Shown: positions 43,378 through 52,551, counted from the stretch's first letter. The stretch is DNA of 64,000 nt from Bacillota bacterium (GCA_021787335.1 JAJYMC010000003.1:1-64000); one strand, 5' to 3'. Translations and numbers: made by a program. Notes: generated by a model not told the origin, from the sequence alone.

Positions 43378-43865
43378 CGGCTGAGCCTTCTGTTCGCGGC
43401 GTTGCCATGGACGTAGATGGCGGCCCCCAGAAGAACGAGGCCGAAGTCAATCACCAGCGACACGGCGGTGGAGCTGTAAAGGCCCAGTCCGACCATCGGC
43501 GACCCTTTGAACAACAGGGGCAGGTCCGGAACCCGGTTCGGCCACATGGGATGGGTGATGAAGTCCAGCACCCAGTGGCTGAAGACCAAGCCGCCGATGA
43601 CCACCCCGGTCCGGTTTCGGCGATAGATCCGCGCCGCCAACAGGCCGGCCAACACCGACCAGACCACCGACATGAACAGACCGTGCGACCAAGGCGCCGG
43701 ACCGGGATTCGGAAAGGCACCGCTGGGTTTGTCGATGCCCGTCAGGGCGAAGACGCCCCACAGGATATCCGAAGCCTCCACGGCCAGCAGCATGGCGCCG
43801 ATGGGTACTTCCGGAGCCACTCGTTTGGCCGCGAGGCCGACTCCGATGTGTCCTAGAGCAGCCAT
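43359..43865 (-). CDS. DUF457/YdjM-like membrane protein (metal-dependent hydrolase type)
   Basis: 168 aa with about four hydrophobic helices. The residues GHIGVGLAAKR, WSHGLFMSVVWS and FSHWVLDFITHPMW (conserved His/Asp) match membrane-bound hydrolase-like DUF457 proteins. Strong SD (gggaggag) before ATG 43865. Last gene of a three-gene minus-strand cluster; its 3' end overlaps hemW by 19 bp tail-to-tail. Activity unproven for this family. Confidence 0.75.
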   Translation of the reverse strand: MAALGHIGVGLAAKRVAPEVPIGAMLLAVEASDILWGVFALTGIDKPSGAFPNPGPAPWSHGLFMSVVWSVLAGLLAARIYRRNRTGVVIGGLVFSHWVLDFITHPMWPNRVPDLPLLFKGSPMVGLGLYSSTAVSLVIDFGLVLLGAAIYVHGNAANRRLSRQSTNS

Positions 43866-43883
43866 TGATAGTTCTCCTCCCTG

Positions 43884-44018
43884 TCAGCGGCGGTCCACCG
43901 GGCCGACGGATGGCCGCTCGATATCCGACGCCAATCCAACCAGCAGGCCGATCAGGCCGGTCAAGGCCCCGAGCACTGAGGCGACCACTCTCGTGGCGCT
44001 TGAGCGATGTCTGGTCAT
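43884..44018 (-). CDS. 44-aa single-pass membrane mini-protein
   Basis: MTRHRSSATRVVASVLGALT continues GLIGLLVGLASDIE and ends SVGPVDRR. One hydrophobic helix preceded by basic residues. Its ATG (44018) overlaps the stop of the upstream gene (ATGA), and it ends 18 bp before the next start, so it fits the operon exactly. No family is recognised. Existence rests on the tight coupling and the helix. Confidence 0.6.
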   Translation of the reverse strand: MTRHRSSATRVVASVLGALTGLIGLLVGLASDIERPSVGPVDRR

Positions 44019-44245
44019 TCATCCACCCTCCTCACCGACAGGAGCGTCAAGTTCAGACGGCACACCGTGTTCAGCAGTCCGACAAGGGCCGATTGATCGG
44101 GGACTGAGCCTGTCAACACGGTTTCGCCAGACGCCGTTTCGCTCGTCCTGCCCGTCGCCGCTCCCGACACCGCGCAGGCGAACCCGTCGAACCAATCCGC
44201 CCAGTCCTTTGGAAGGCGCCCCGCCAGCCGGATTTCGTAGCGCAT
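44015..44245 (-). CDS. Conserved small hypothetical protein
   Basis: 76 aa: MRYEIRLAGRLPKDWADWFD, GETVLTGSVPDQSALVGLLN and LNLTLLSVRRVDE. The same layout (YEIRxxGxLxxxWxxWFxG ... TVLTGxxxDQAALxGLLxxxxxLxLxLLSV) is common in unrelated bacteria, usually near transporters or membrane genes; role unknown. No membrane segment. First gene of the cluster with 43884 and 43359, 10 bp after 44256. Confidence 0.78.
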   Translation of the reverse strand: MRYEIRLAGRLPKDWADWFDGFACAVSGAATGRTSETASGETVLTGSVPDQSALVGLLNTVCRLNLTLLSVRRVDE

Positions 44246-44255
44246 GGCGTCGGGC

Positions 44256-44633
44256 CTAGCGCAGGGCGGAGCGCAGCGCCGCCAAGACCACTTGCGCCCC
44301 CATAAGAGCGCCGAGAAGCAGCGTGGCGGCCCGGTCCGTGGCGATGAACGGCACCTTGGCGCGGAAGAGGACGGCGGCGATCACGAGCAGGTTGGCCACG
44401 CCGATGACGATGCCCGTCACGGTGAAGGGGTTGAGCCAGCCGTGGGGGTAGGAGTTCTGCGGATTCCTGAAGATCAACTGACAAAGGACCCAGCCCATCG
44501 CGGCCAAGGTGAAGAAAGCGGCGCGGCCGTTGCCGATGACCGGAATCTGGATTCCCATACCGACGGCGGCCACCAGCAATGCCGACACGACGATCACAAG
44601 AACGGATGCTCCACTCTGTCCATAAGCACTCAT
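44256..44633 (-). CDS. Hypothetical four-helix membrane protein
   Basis: 125 aa; hydrophobic segments VLVIVVSALLVAAVGMG, AAFFTLAAMGWVLCQLIF, VTGIVIGVANLLVIAAVLF and LLLGALMGAQVVLAAL. ATG 44633 has the SD gggagg. It heads the minus-strand operon 44256-44015-43884-43359. No family recognised. A perfect palindrome at 44698 lies 65 bp upstream. Confidence 0.72.
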   Translation of the reverse strand: MSAYGQSGASVLVIVVSALLVAAVGMGIQIPVIGNGRAAFFTLAAMGWVLCQLIFRNPQNSYPHGWLNPFTVTGIVIGVANLLVIAAVLFRAKVPFIATDRAATLLLGALMGAQVVLAALRSALR

Positions 44634-44697
44634 AATTTCTTCAGCCTCCCTTTCAGAATCTCAGTCCCAATTCTGGGGCTAAACCGGGGAGGCTGAC

Positions 44698-44717
44698 AAT
44701 CAATCTAAAGATTGATT
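44698..44717. promoter_or_regulatory. Operator-like palindrome upstream of the membrane-gene operon
   Basis: Inverted repeat aatcaatct / agattgatt with a 2-bp centre, AT-rich in a GC-rich genome, in the gap between the LAL regulator stop and the membrane operon. It is more likely a protein-binding site than a terminator, because no T tract follows. Confidence 0.5.
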
Positions 44718-44763
44718 TCCGGGTTTAGATTCGTCCAGCCCTCGTGGGCCCGGCCGAGCCGGC

Positions 44764-47208
44764 TCACTTCAGTAAGCCGAGGTCCCGCGCCCGCGCCGCC
44801 GCGCCGGTGCGACTCTGGGCCCCCAGCTTGCGAAAGATGTTATGGACGTGGGTCTTTACCGTGCCGAGAGCGACCACCAGTGTGCCGGCGATTTCCTGAT
44901 TGGAGCAGCCCTTGGCCAGCAGGGCCAGGATTTCCAGTTCACGTGGGCTCAGGGGCTCGGGGAGCGGTCCGGCGAAGGGCGAGAGCCGCGTCGGCGCTGC
45001 CGGTCGGGTCAGGCCGAGGATCTCCTCCAACCGCCCCAGCCGGCCCGCCGCTTCGGCCGCCGCGGCCAGACGCGCCGCCAAGGCTTTGCCTTCAGCCTGG
45101 CGGCCCGTGGCCAACAGCACTCTGGTCAGGGTGATATGATCGGCCTCCCGCCGGAAGGTGAGGGGGTCCTGGGCGGACAGCCCGCTGTCCCGCGCCCAGC
45201 GCTCCGCCACCGCCACATCGCCCAATGCCAGCCAGGCCTGCACCCGCAGGGCGGCCCGGTCACTCACGAGGTCATGTGGAAGCATGCGGCCGCGGATGGC
45301 CGCTTCTTCCTCATCCAGCAACTTCAACGCGCCGGCGGCGTCACCCTTGGCGAAGAGCACCCGGGCCAGGGACTGGCCGGCCAGGGCGATCCCGTTCGGG
45401 ATGGGCCAGGCCGAGTTCAGCCGGACGCCTTCCCGGGCCTGCTCTTCGGCGCCCTTGAGGTCGCCCTGGAGGCGGAGAGCATCGGCCAGGGCCGCGGGCA
45501 CGTTCCCGCCGATGTAGAAGCGGGTGGCCCCCCGCGCCTGAATGATGGAAAGGTAGTGACGGCATAGGTCCGCCGCCTCCGCCACGCGCCCCTGGATGAA
45601 GCGTATCCGGGCCAGGCGCGAGACGGAGATGGGGATGGCGTTGGTCGTGTTGCTGGCCACCTCCCGCTCGGCGGCCCTGAGCAACATGGCGGCGGCGTCC
45701 TCGAGTCGCTCGTTCATCTGGAGGACATAGGCCAGGATGACGTCGGCGCTGCCCCGCATGGCCACGCTTTCCTCGGGGATGTAACCGGGCGCTTCGAGGA
45801 CCGCGTCGCCCATGGTGTAGGGTCGCCCGGTTAATTCGGCGATGTAAGCCCGCATGACGGCCAGGAAGGACCGGATGTCCGCCGGCACCGACGGGAGGCG
45901 TTCGGTCGCGTCGACCAGGGCCAGGGACTCGTCCAGCTTCCCGGTGATGCAGTTCAGCCAGGCCTGGTACATGCAGAAGACCGGGCGCCGCCCAGTGACC
46001 TCGGGCGGGAGCTTCATGATTAGATCGAGGAACATCGAGTGGGCCAGGGCCCACCAGTTTCCGGCGTGCTTCTCGACCAGATCGGCGGCGCGCTCGAAGT
46101 CCCCGCCAGCCACGCTGTGCCCCGCCGCCTCCAGGGTGAGGCCGTTGGCTGAAAGCCAGTCGGACGCCCGGGCGTGCAGGGCCGGGACCAGGTCGGGTTC
46201 CATTTGAAGCAGACGGGTACGGAGCAGATCGCCGAAGAGGTGATGGAAGCGGAACCAGCGCCGCTCGGGATCGAGGGGCACGAGGAAGAGGCCCTTCCGC
46301 TCGACCTGTTCGAGGAGGGAGCGGCTCTCGGGGTCGCCGGTCACCGCTTCGCAGAGCGGGGCAGTGAGTCGGTCCAGGACCGACGAATGGAGCAGGAAGC
46401 GGCGCAAGGGCTCGGGCTGCGCGCTAACGACCTCTTCGGCCAGGTAGTCGGCGATATACCGGTTCTCGCCTGTGAATGCCATGATGAAGCCGTGGTGGTC
46501 CGGGTGGCCCTCGAGGGAGATGGCCGCCATCTGCAGGGCCGCGATCCAGCCTTCGGTCCGCTGTTCCAGGATGGCGACGTCACCAGGGGGGAGGTCCAGA
46601 CCCATCGCTCGATTGAGGAATTCCGTCGCCTCGTCCCGCGTGAAGCGCAGGTCGGCCGCCCGTAGCTCGGACATCTCTCCGTTGGCGCGCAATCGGGCCA
46701 AAGGCCAGGGCGGGTCGGAACGGGTCAGGATGACCAGACGCAGCCCGAGCGGCAGGTGCTCCACAAGGTAGCCCACGGTGCCGTGGATGGCGGCCGACTC
46801 GATGACGTGGTAGTCGTCCAGAACGAGGGCGACTCCTTTAGCCGCGCCCTCCAGCCCGTTGATCAGCGGTGCCAGCAACGACTCGGGTGGCGCTCCGGTA
46901 TCGAGTTCGTCGGGCAGGGCGGTGAACCCGGGCAGAGTGCGCAGGGCGGCCAGGACATAGGCCCAGAAGCGTCCAGGGTCGTTGTCGCCGCGGTCCAACG
47001 ACAGCCAGGCCAACGGATGAGACCGGCCTCCGACGGTCGCCCGCCACTCGCTGACGAGAGTGGTCTTGCCGAACCCGGCCGGCGCGGAAACCAGGGTGAG
47101 TGGGCGATTCAGCCCCTCCGCCAGCCGAGCGGTCAGGCGAGGTCGGCGGACGAGATTCGGCCGGGCGGGGGGCAGGTATAGCTTGGTCATCAAGAGCGGG
47201 GAGGGCAC
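44764..47208 (-). CDS. LAL-type (MalT-like) LuxR family transcriptional activator
   Basis: 814 aa. The start region reads LLMTKLYLPPARPNLVRRPR, the family hallmark, followed by Walker A SAPAGFGKTTLV and LVLDDYHVI (Walker B). A long TPR-like alpha-helical middle leads to a C-terminal LuxR HTH: LSPRELEILALLAKGCSNQE and ALGTVKTHVHNIFRKL. These STAND ATPases bind an effector and activate transcription. GTG 47208 is chosen (SD aagggggt); ATG 47190 is the alternative. Likely targets are the adjacent membrane operon or the divergent fic gene (inference). Confidence 0.92.
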   Translation of the reverse strand: MPSPLLMTKLYLPPARPNLVRRPRLTARLAEGLNRPLTLVSAPAGFGKTTLVSEWRATVGGRSHPLAWLSLDRGDNDPGRFWAYVLAALRTLPGFTALPDELDTGAPPESLLAPLINGLEGAAKGVALVLDDYHVIESAAIHGTVGYLVEHLPLGLRLVILTRSDPPWPLARLRANGEMSELRAADLRFTRDEATEFLNRAMGLDLPPGDVAILEQRTEGWIAALQMAAISLEGHPDHHGFIMAFTGENRYIADYLAEEVVSAQPEPLRRFLLHSSVLDRLTAPLCEAVTGDPESRSLLEQVERKGLFLVPLDPERRWFRFHHLFGDLLRTRLLQMEPDLVPALHARASDWLSANGLTLEAAGHSVAGGDFERAADLVEKHAGNWWALAHSMFLDLIMKLPPEVTGRRPVFCMYQAWLNCITGKLDESLALVDATERLPSVPADIRSFLAVMRAYIAELTGRPYTMGDAVLEAPGYIPEESVAMRGSADVILAYVLQMNERLEDAAAMLLRAAEREVASNTTNAIPISVSRLARIRFIQGRVAEAADLCRHYLSIIQARGATRFYIGGNVPAALADALRLQGDLKGAEEQAREGVRLNSAWPIPNGIALAGQSLARVLFAKGDAAGALKLLDEEEAAIRGRMLPHDLVSDRAALRVQAWLALGDVAVAERWARDSGLSAQDPLTFRREADHITLTRVLLATGRQAEGKALAARLAAAAEAAGRLGRLEEILGLTRPAAPTRLSPFAGPLPEPLSPRELEILALLAKGCSNQEIAGTLVVALGTVKTHVHNIFRKLGAQSRTGAAARARDLGLLK

Positions 47209-47488
47209 GGAAATCACCCCCTTGGCAGGCCAGGTCACTGGAGTCGCCATCCTGTTGTCGGGGAATACGCCAGGGGAAGCCGTCGTTCCTCTGTCGGGAT
47301 GACGGGCCCGACGGTCTACGGTGTAGAAGCGTCCGTTTTCGGTTGACGGGAATGGTAACGGAAGGAACTGCCTTCCGGAGAAAGAAAACACCACCGCGTG
47401 CTCCGATTCCTGGTTCACGACGGTCAGGGCACCCAATTGGCCATGATGGTCAGACAGTTGCCGTGCGCGAAAACGGAGGTGGGACGCG

Positions 47489-48586
47489 ATGGCAGACGTC
47501 TTTTGTCCCAGATTCACCATCACCAACCGCATCACCGCCGGGTTGACCCGCATTGAACGGGCGCGGGGGTTCTTGGAGGCCGCCACCTTGTCCGAGGCGT
47601 GGGTGCGTGAGATGGGCCGTCGCGCCTTGATCTTGGAAGCTCACCACACCACGCACATCGAGGGAACACGTCTGACCCTTGAACAGGCGAAGTCTCTGCT
47701 GGGCGGGGACACGGTGCCCGAAGCCGACCCCGATGACGTGCGGGAACTCCTGAACTACCGGAAAGCTTTCGATTTCGTTTCGGGCTATTTGGAGACGGGC
47801 GGACCCATAACCGAGGGACTGATCAGGGAAATGCACCGGCGGCTGGTCGAAGGTGTACGGGGGGAAGCGGTGGCTCCCGGCGAGTACCGCAGAATCCAGA
47901 ACTACGGCGTGAATACGGTCACCGACGAGACGGTCTACACCCCCCCACCGGCGTATGACGTTCCAATCATGATGTCGGAACTGGTGGCATGGCTCAACCG
48001 CGAACGGGAAGTCCATCCCGTCTTGATGAGTGGCATCGCCCAGTTTGGGTTGGTGCACATCCACCCATTCCTGGACGGCAACGGCCGCACTTCGCGGCTA
48101 CTCTCGACCCTTTGTCTCTATCAGGCCGGGTATGACTTCAAGCGCCTGTTCACAATCAGTGAGTACTACGATCGTAACCGGCCGGCCTTCTACCGGGCCA
48201 TTCAGAGCGTCCGAGAGATGGGCATGGACATGACCGGGTGGCTCGAATACTTTGTTGAGGGGTTGGCTGCCCAATTGGCCGAGGTGAGAGAACGCGGGGA
48301 GCGGGCCATCTCCCGCGATGTGCTGGTCAAGGAATACACCCTCTCGGAGCGCCAGGCGAAAGCCATCGGACACATTCTGGAGCTTGGCGGTCTAACCATT
48401 CAGGACTTCGAGCACCTGTGTCCAGAGGTCAACCGCCGATCTCTGCAGCGGGACCTCAAAGCCATGGCCGACAAGGGGGTGATACTCGAAAAAGCCACGG
48501 GCCCGACAGATCCGTCCAAACGTTATGTGCTGGCGAATGGCACTCTGGGACACCCGGCGGCGGTAGACCCCGATGCCAAGCTGTGA
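47489..48586 (+). CDS. Fic-family AMP transferase-like protein
   Basis: 365 aa. The active-site motif [16 protein letters not shown] (HPFxxGNGRxxR) lies near residue 190. An N-terminal inhibitory-type helix motif HIEGTRLT ([S/T]xxxE) lies near residue 58, so this is a self-inhibited class II-type Fic. The C-terminal ~100 residues form a winged-helix-like domain ([33 protein letters not shown]). ATG 47489 has SD ggaggtggga. The target protein is unknown. Divergent from the LAL regulator. Confidence 0.92.
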   Translation: MADVFCPRFTITNRITAGLTRIERARGFLEAATLSEAWVREMGRRALILEAHHTTHIEGTRLTLEQAKSLLGGDTVPEADPDDVRELLNYRKAFDFVSGYLETGGPITEGLIREMHRRLVEGVRGEAVAPGEYRRIQNYGVNTVTDETVYTPPPAYDVPIMMSELVAWLNREREVHPVLMSGIAQFGLVHIHPFLDGNGRTSRLLSTLCLYQAGYDFKRLFTISEYYDRNRPAFYRAIQSVREMGMDMTGWLEYFVEGLAAQLAEVRERGERAISRDVLVKEYTLSERQAKAIGHILELGGLTIQDFEHLCPEVNRRSLQRDLKAMADKGVILEKATGPTDPSKRYVLANGTLGHPAAVDPDAKL

Positions 48587-48661
48587 CAAGCTGTGACATA
48601 GAGCTGTGACATGGATTGTTAGTGCCAACGCACCGTGAGCGCTGAGCGGTTCCGGAAAGGA

Positions 48662-49345
48662 ATGAACCGGTTGGACAAGCCGAAGGTCTGGGTCGCCTGG
48701 AGCAGCGGAAAGGATAGCGCATGGGCCCTCCACCGGGCGCGCCTCAGCGGAGACGTGGACATAGTCGGCCTGCTCTCGACGGTCACGGCACCCTATGACC
48801 GGGTGTCCATGCACGGCGTCCGGGTGAGCGTCCTCGAGGAGCAGGCCAGAGCGGCCGGCCTGCCCCTGCACAAGGTCTTCATCCCCGCCCCGTGTCCCAA
48901 CGAGGTCTACGAAGCGGCCATGCGGTCGGCCATGGAGGAGGCCCGGGGGGAGGGCGTCTCGGGCGTCGTCTTCGGCGACCTCTTTCTGGCCGACGTTCGG
49001 GCCTATCGCCAGGCCCAGCTGGCCAAGGTCGGGATGTCGGCCCACTTCCCGCTCTGGGGTCTGAATCCGGCCTCGCTGGCCGAGGAGATGATCGCCGGCG
49101 GCCTTGGGGCCTTCGTGGTCTGTCTGGACCCACGGAAGACGCCGCGAGCTCTCGCCGGGCACGCCTTCGACCATGACTTCCTGGCCTCCCTGCCCCCCGG
49201 CGTCGACCCCTGCGGTGAGAACGGCGAGTTTCACACCTGCGTCCACGCGGGCCCGATGTTCTCAAGGCCGGTACCCGTCCGGGTGGGGGAAACGGTGGAG
49301 CGCGAAGGTTTCATCTTCATCGACGTGCTCCTCGACCGAGGTTGA
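48662..49345 (+). CDS. PP-loop ATP pyrophosphatase, Dph6-like
   Basis: 227 aa. WVAWSSGKDSAWAL is the SGGxDS-type PP-loop, and MHGVRVSVLEEQARAAGLPL, VVFGDLFLADVRAYRQAQL and GENGEFHTCVHAGPMF are the signature blocks of the Dph6/MJ0570 family. In eukaryotes and archaea members amidate diphthine; bacterial members act on unknown substrates. Start ATG 48662 is adjacent to ggaaagga; TTG 48671 is better spaced; both are possible. It precedes the hrcA promoter. Confidence 0.85.
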   Translation: MNRLDKPKVWVAWSSGKDSAWALHRARLSGDVDIVGLLSTVTAPYDRVSMHGVRVSVLEEQARAAGLPLHKVFIPAPCPNEVYEAAMRSAMEEARGEGVSGVVFGDLFLADVRAYRQAQLAKVGMSAHFPLWGLNPASLAEEMIAGGLGAFVVCLDPRKTPRALAGHAFDHDFLASLPPGVDPCGENGEFHTCVHAGPMFSRPVPVRVGETVEREGFIFIDVLLDRG

Positions 49346-49395
49346 CGCCGCGGGCCCGCGACGCCAGCCTGGGCGCGCGCCCGGTCGGCCGTTCC

Positions 49396-49424
49396 TTGAC
49401 ACGGTTTCCCGGCAATGCTATGTT
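49396..49424 (+). promoter_or_regulatory. hrcA operon promoter
   Basis: Perfect TTGACA (49396-49401), 17-bp spacer, TATGTT (49419-49424), directly upstream of the CIRCE element. Confidence 0.8.
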
Positions 49425-49435
49425 CTATCTTAGGA

Positions 49436-49462
49436 TTGGCACTCGCAAGGCGAGAGTGCTAG
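49436..49462 (+). promoter_or_regulatory. CIRCE operator (HrcA binding site)
   Basis: TTGGCACTC, 9-bp spacer, GAGTGCTAG. It matches the CIRCE consensus (TTAGCACTC-N9-GAGTGCTAA) with two changes, one per arm. It covers the transcription start of the hrcA-chaperonin operon, so HrcA autoregulates and represses the chaperone genes. Confidence 0.96.
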
Positions 49463-49552
49463 AGTTGTGAATCGTCCGGCGAATCGCCAAACGCAGACCC
49501 GGCAAGGGTTTACGGCCAGAACGGCTGACCCCATCTCACGGGAGGGAAGAGG

Positions 49553-50599
49553 ATGTCGGACCACACGCATGATCCGGATTCCCGAAAGTTCGCCATCCTC
49601 ATCGCCGTCGTCGACGATTACATCCAGACCGGCGAGCCCGTGGGTTCGCTGGCTCTGTTGGCCCGGCACGACCTGGGGGTCAGCCCGGCCACCATCCGCA
49701 ACGAGATGGCCGAGCTCGAGAACCTGGGCTATCTGCAACAGCCGCACACCTCGGCCGGCCGCGTTCCGTCCGCCAAGGGCTATCGGCTCTACGTCGATTC
49801 CATTTCCGAGCCGACCGGCCTCGAGGACGTCGAGGCCCGCTGGATCCGCGAGGCCTACGATGCCCAGCGCGACGCGACCACGCTCATCCAGCAGACGGCC
49901 CGGCTGGTCTCGGAGGCTACCAGCTATACGGCCATGGTCCTCGGGCCGCGTTACGCCAAGGCCGTCTTCCGCGACCTGAAGTTCCTGCGGCTCCCCGGCG
50001 GTCGCCTGCTGATGGTCCTGACCACCGATGTCGGCCTCCTCGAGCACCGGGTCATCGACCTGCCCGACGGCCTGACCGACGAGGACCTGGCCGAGGTCTC
50101 GCGCAACCTGAACCAGAGCCTGCGCGGGCTCATCCTCGGCAAGCTGACCCGCGGCTACGTCCGCACGTTGGGCACCGGCTCGGCCGCGCAGCGCTGGCTC
50201 GTCGGCGCCATCTTCGACGCCCTCGGGGGGACCGGGCAGGCCGACGCCGACGACAAGGTCTACCTCGGCGGCACGGCCAACATCCTGAGCCAGCCTGACT
50301 TCGGCGACCTCGACGTGGTCCGCGACCTCCTGGGCTTTCTCGAGCGCGACCGGCTCGTGTCGGAGTTGCTCAGCCGGCCGCCGGCCGGCCACGTCCAGGT
50401 GTTCATCGGCGCGGAGAACCCCTATCAGGAACTGCAGAGCTGCAGCCTGGTCATGGCCGCCTTCGGGGCCGGCGAGCGGGTCATGGGCACCGTCGGTGTC
50501 CTCGGACCGACCCGCATGCGCTACGGCCACGTGATGTCCGTCGTCAGTTACGTCTCCGGGCAGTTGACCAACGTCCTCACCCGCCAGATGCGGCGGTGA
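49553..50599 (+). CDS. hrcA: Heat-inducible transcriptional repressor HrcA
   Basis: 348 aa. The N-terminal winged helix includes ILIAVVDDYIQTGEPVGS and GVSPATIRNEMAELENLGYL, followed by QQPHTSAGRVPSAKGYRLYV. The central GAF-like domain and C-terminal YGHVMSVVSYVSGQLTNVL complete the family. ATG 49553 with SD gagggaagagg. It binds the CIRCE element upstream; activity normally depends on the chaperonin, here the unusual group III type. Confidence 0.97.
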   Translation: MSDHTHDPDSRKFAILIAVVDDYIQTGEPVGSLALLARHDLGVSPATIRNEMAELENLGYLQQPHTSAGRVPSAKGYRLYVDSISEPTGLEDVEARWIREAYDAQRDATTLIQQTARLVSEATSYTAMVLGPRYAKAVFRDLKFLRLPGGRLLMVLTTDVGLLEHRVIDLPDGLTDEDLAEVSRNLNQSLRGLILGKLTRGYVRTLGTGSAAQRWLVGAIFDALGGTGQADADDKVYLGGTANILSQPDFGDLDVVRDLLGFLERDRLVSELLSRPPAGHVQVFIGAENPYQELQSCSLVMAAFGAGERVMGTVGVLGPTRMRYGHVMSVVSYVSGQLTNVLTRQMRR

Positions 50600-50627
50600 C
50601 ACGGGCGCGAACCAAGGAGGGCCCTGA

Positions 50628-52220
50628 TTGTCCAACGTCAAGCAGGTCTCCAGCGGCTCCGAAGTCGACGAGCGACTGGCCGCGCTATTGACCAACGCCA
50701 ACGCCGTACGGGCCATCGCCTCGGCCGTCGAGGGCACCATCGGGCCCAAGGGGCTCGACACGATGCTCGTCGACCGCTTCGGCGAAGTCGTCATCACCAA
50801 CGACGGCATCACCATCCTGACCCGCATGGAGGTCAACCACCCGGCCGCCCGGATGGTCATCAACACCGCCAAGGCCCAGGAGGAAGAGGTGGGCGACGGC
50901 ACGACCACGGCCACCATCATGGCCGGGGCCCTCCTCGGCGAGGGCGTCAACCAGGTCGCCCGCGGCGTCCCGGTGACCCGGGTCATCGAGGGCATCCGCT
51001 ACGGCGTCCGCCTGGCCATCGACCTCATCAAGGAGAAGGCCATCAAGGTCGCGGGCCTCGACGACCAACTCCTGCGCCGGGTGGCGCTGATCGCCGGCCG
51101 CGAGCACGAGGACATCGCCGACCTCGTCGTCGGCGCGGCCCGGATGATCGGGCCCGAGAAGCTCCTCGAAGCTCACTTCAAGCTGGCCGACACGGTCATC
51201 TCCGAGGAGGGCGCCGAGAACGAGGTCTTCCTCGGGGTCATCGTCGACAAGGAACGGCTCAACAAGCAGATGCCGCGGGAGGTCCGCGAGGCCCGCGTCC
51301 TCATCATCGACGACGCCCTGGAGCCCGAGGAACTCGAGGACGAGGCCCTCTCGACCGAAGCCGGTTTCGCCCGTTACATGGAGCTCCAGGAGGAGTTCAA
51401 GAAGAACCTCCGCAAGCTGGTAGAGCTCGGGGTCAACGTGGTCCTCGTCGACCGCGGGGTCGACGACCTGGCTGAAGAGGTCCTGACCGACGCCGGCGTC
51501 CTCGTCCTGAGCCGGGTCTCCTCGCGCGAGCTGCGCAAGGCGGCCGAGCACACCGGGGCCCGGACGATCAAGCGGACGGCCCTTCGCAAGGAACCCGACG
51601 ACATCGCCCGGTACCTCGGCCGGGCCGAGCGGGTCTACGAAGATGAGAAGCTCGAGCAGACCCGTCTGGTCGGGGGCGGCGGGAAGCCGATGGCCACCAT
51701 CCTGGTGGGCGCGGCCACCGAGGAGGTCGTCGGCGAACGCGAGCGCATCGCCAAAGACGCCGCTTCGGCGGTGCAGGTGGCCTTCAGGGCCGGGGTCGTC
51801 CCCGGGGGCGGCGCTATCGAGCTGGCCGTCGGCCGTGAGCTGGCCAAGCGCCGCGACGGGGCCAAGGGGATGAGCGTCTACGGTGTCGACTGCGTCGTCG
51901 AGGCCCTGAAGAAGCCGCTGGCCCAGATCGTCGGCAACGCCGGCTTCAACCCGCTGGAGAAGGTCGGCGACGTCATCGCCGCCCAGACCCGGCGGAAGCG
52001 CGACTCGCTGGCCGTCAACTGCGACAGCGGGGACATCGCCGACATGCTCGAACTGGGCGTGGTCGATCCGGCCCTGGTGAAGATCCATGCCCTGCGGGCC
52101 GCCGGGGAGATCGCCGAGGCCATCCTCCGCATCGACACCATCATCAAGATGAAAGAGCAGAAGGACCAGGCCGCGGCGGGCTCATCGGGCACGAGCGAGG
52201 ATTTCTCGAAGAGCTTCTAG
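50628..52220 (+). CDS. Group III (archaeal-like) chaperonin, TCP-1/cpn60 family
   Basis: 530 aa. Thermosome-like rather than GroEL-like: NANAVRAIASAVEGTIGPKG, MLVDRFGEVVITNDGITIL, VGDGTTTATIMAGALLGEG (catalytic GDGTT) and VPGGGAIELAVGRELAKRR. Group III chaperonins occur in a few Bacillota such as Carboxydothermus, sit in the dnaK locus and need no GroES because a built-in lid closes the cage. Start TTG 50628 has SD aaggaggg, 28 bp after hrcA. The C-terminus is Gly/Ser-rich (AAAGSSGTSEDFSKSF) rather than the GGM repeat of GroEL. Confidence 0.93.
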   Translation: MSNVKQVSSGSEVDERLAALLTNANAVRAIASAVEGTIGPKGLDTMLVDRFGEVVITNDGITILTRMEVNHPAARMVINTAKAQEEEVGDGTTTATIMAGALLGEGVNQVARGVPVTRVIEGIRYGVRLAIDLIKEKAIKVAGLDDQLLRRVALIAGREHEDIADLVVGAARMIGPEKLLEAHFKLADTVISEEGAENEVFLGVIVDKERLNKQMPREVREARVLIIDDALEPEELEDEALSTEAGFARYMELQEEFKKNLRKLVELGVNVVLVDRGVDDLAEEVLTDAGVLVLSRVSSRELRKAAEHTGARTIKRTALRKEPDDIARYLGRAERVYEDEKLEQTRLVGGGGKPMATILVGAATEEVVGERERIAKDAASAVQVAFRAGVVPGGGAIELAVGRELAKRRDGAKGMSVYGVDCVVEALKKPLAQIVGNAGFNPLEKVGDVIAAQTRRKRDSLAVNCDSGDIADMLELGVVDPALVKIHALRAAGEIAEAILRIDTIIKMKEQKDQAAAGSSGTSEDFSKSF

Positions 52221-52278
52221 CGCCGGCCGCGACAGGCGCGGGCGCGAAGGCGCCGCGCGATAGCGGGAGGTCTTGAGC

Positions 52279-52551
52279 GTGAGCGAGAGTGCGGGCGGGA
52301 GCCGTTCCGGCGGACCGAGCCCTCAGGCGGTCGCCGCCTACCTGGCCGACGAGTTCCGGGACCGCGAGGGCATCGACCTGCGCCGCGACGAGCGGGCCTG
52401 GGCCCAGCTGCAGCAGGCGGCCCGACGGGTCATCGCTGACCTCGACCGTCGCCCGGTGACCAACGTCAATCTTCCGTGCATAACCTCCGACGCCGCCGGG
52501 CCGCGGCACCTCGACGTCACCGTGACCCGGGGGATCCTGGCCGGGCTCTGA
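52279..52551 (+). CDS. DnaK-like fragment (Hsp70 nucleotide-binding-domain helical segment)
   Basis: 90 aa. After a Ser/Gly-rich start, AAYLADEFRDREGIDLRRDE, NVNLPCITSDAAGPRHLDVT and VTRGILAGL follow DnaK residues of roughly 210-290 (YLADEF..GIDLxxD..A...L..AAE.....L....xxINLPxITxxAxGPKHLxxxLTR). The phosphate loops, GGEDFD and the peptide-binding domain are all absent. It has a proper SD (gggagg) and GTG start. Either a dnaK remnant or a standalone domain. The site is where grpE-dnaK would be expected. Confidence 0.75.
   Translation: MSESAGGSRSGGPSPQAVAAYLADEFRDREGIDLRRDERAWAQLQQAARRVIADLDRRPVTNVNLPCITSDAAGPRHLDVTVTRGILAGL

Noticed and set aside
48578-48610. Three near-identical ctgtgac blocks at the fic stop codon
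   Set aside because: A short tandem slip (two adjacent 10-bp units plus one more); no array, no gene effect beyond the last codons.
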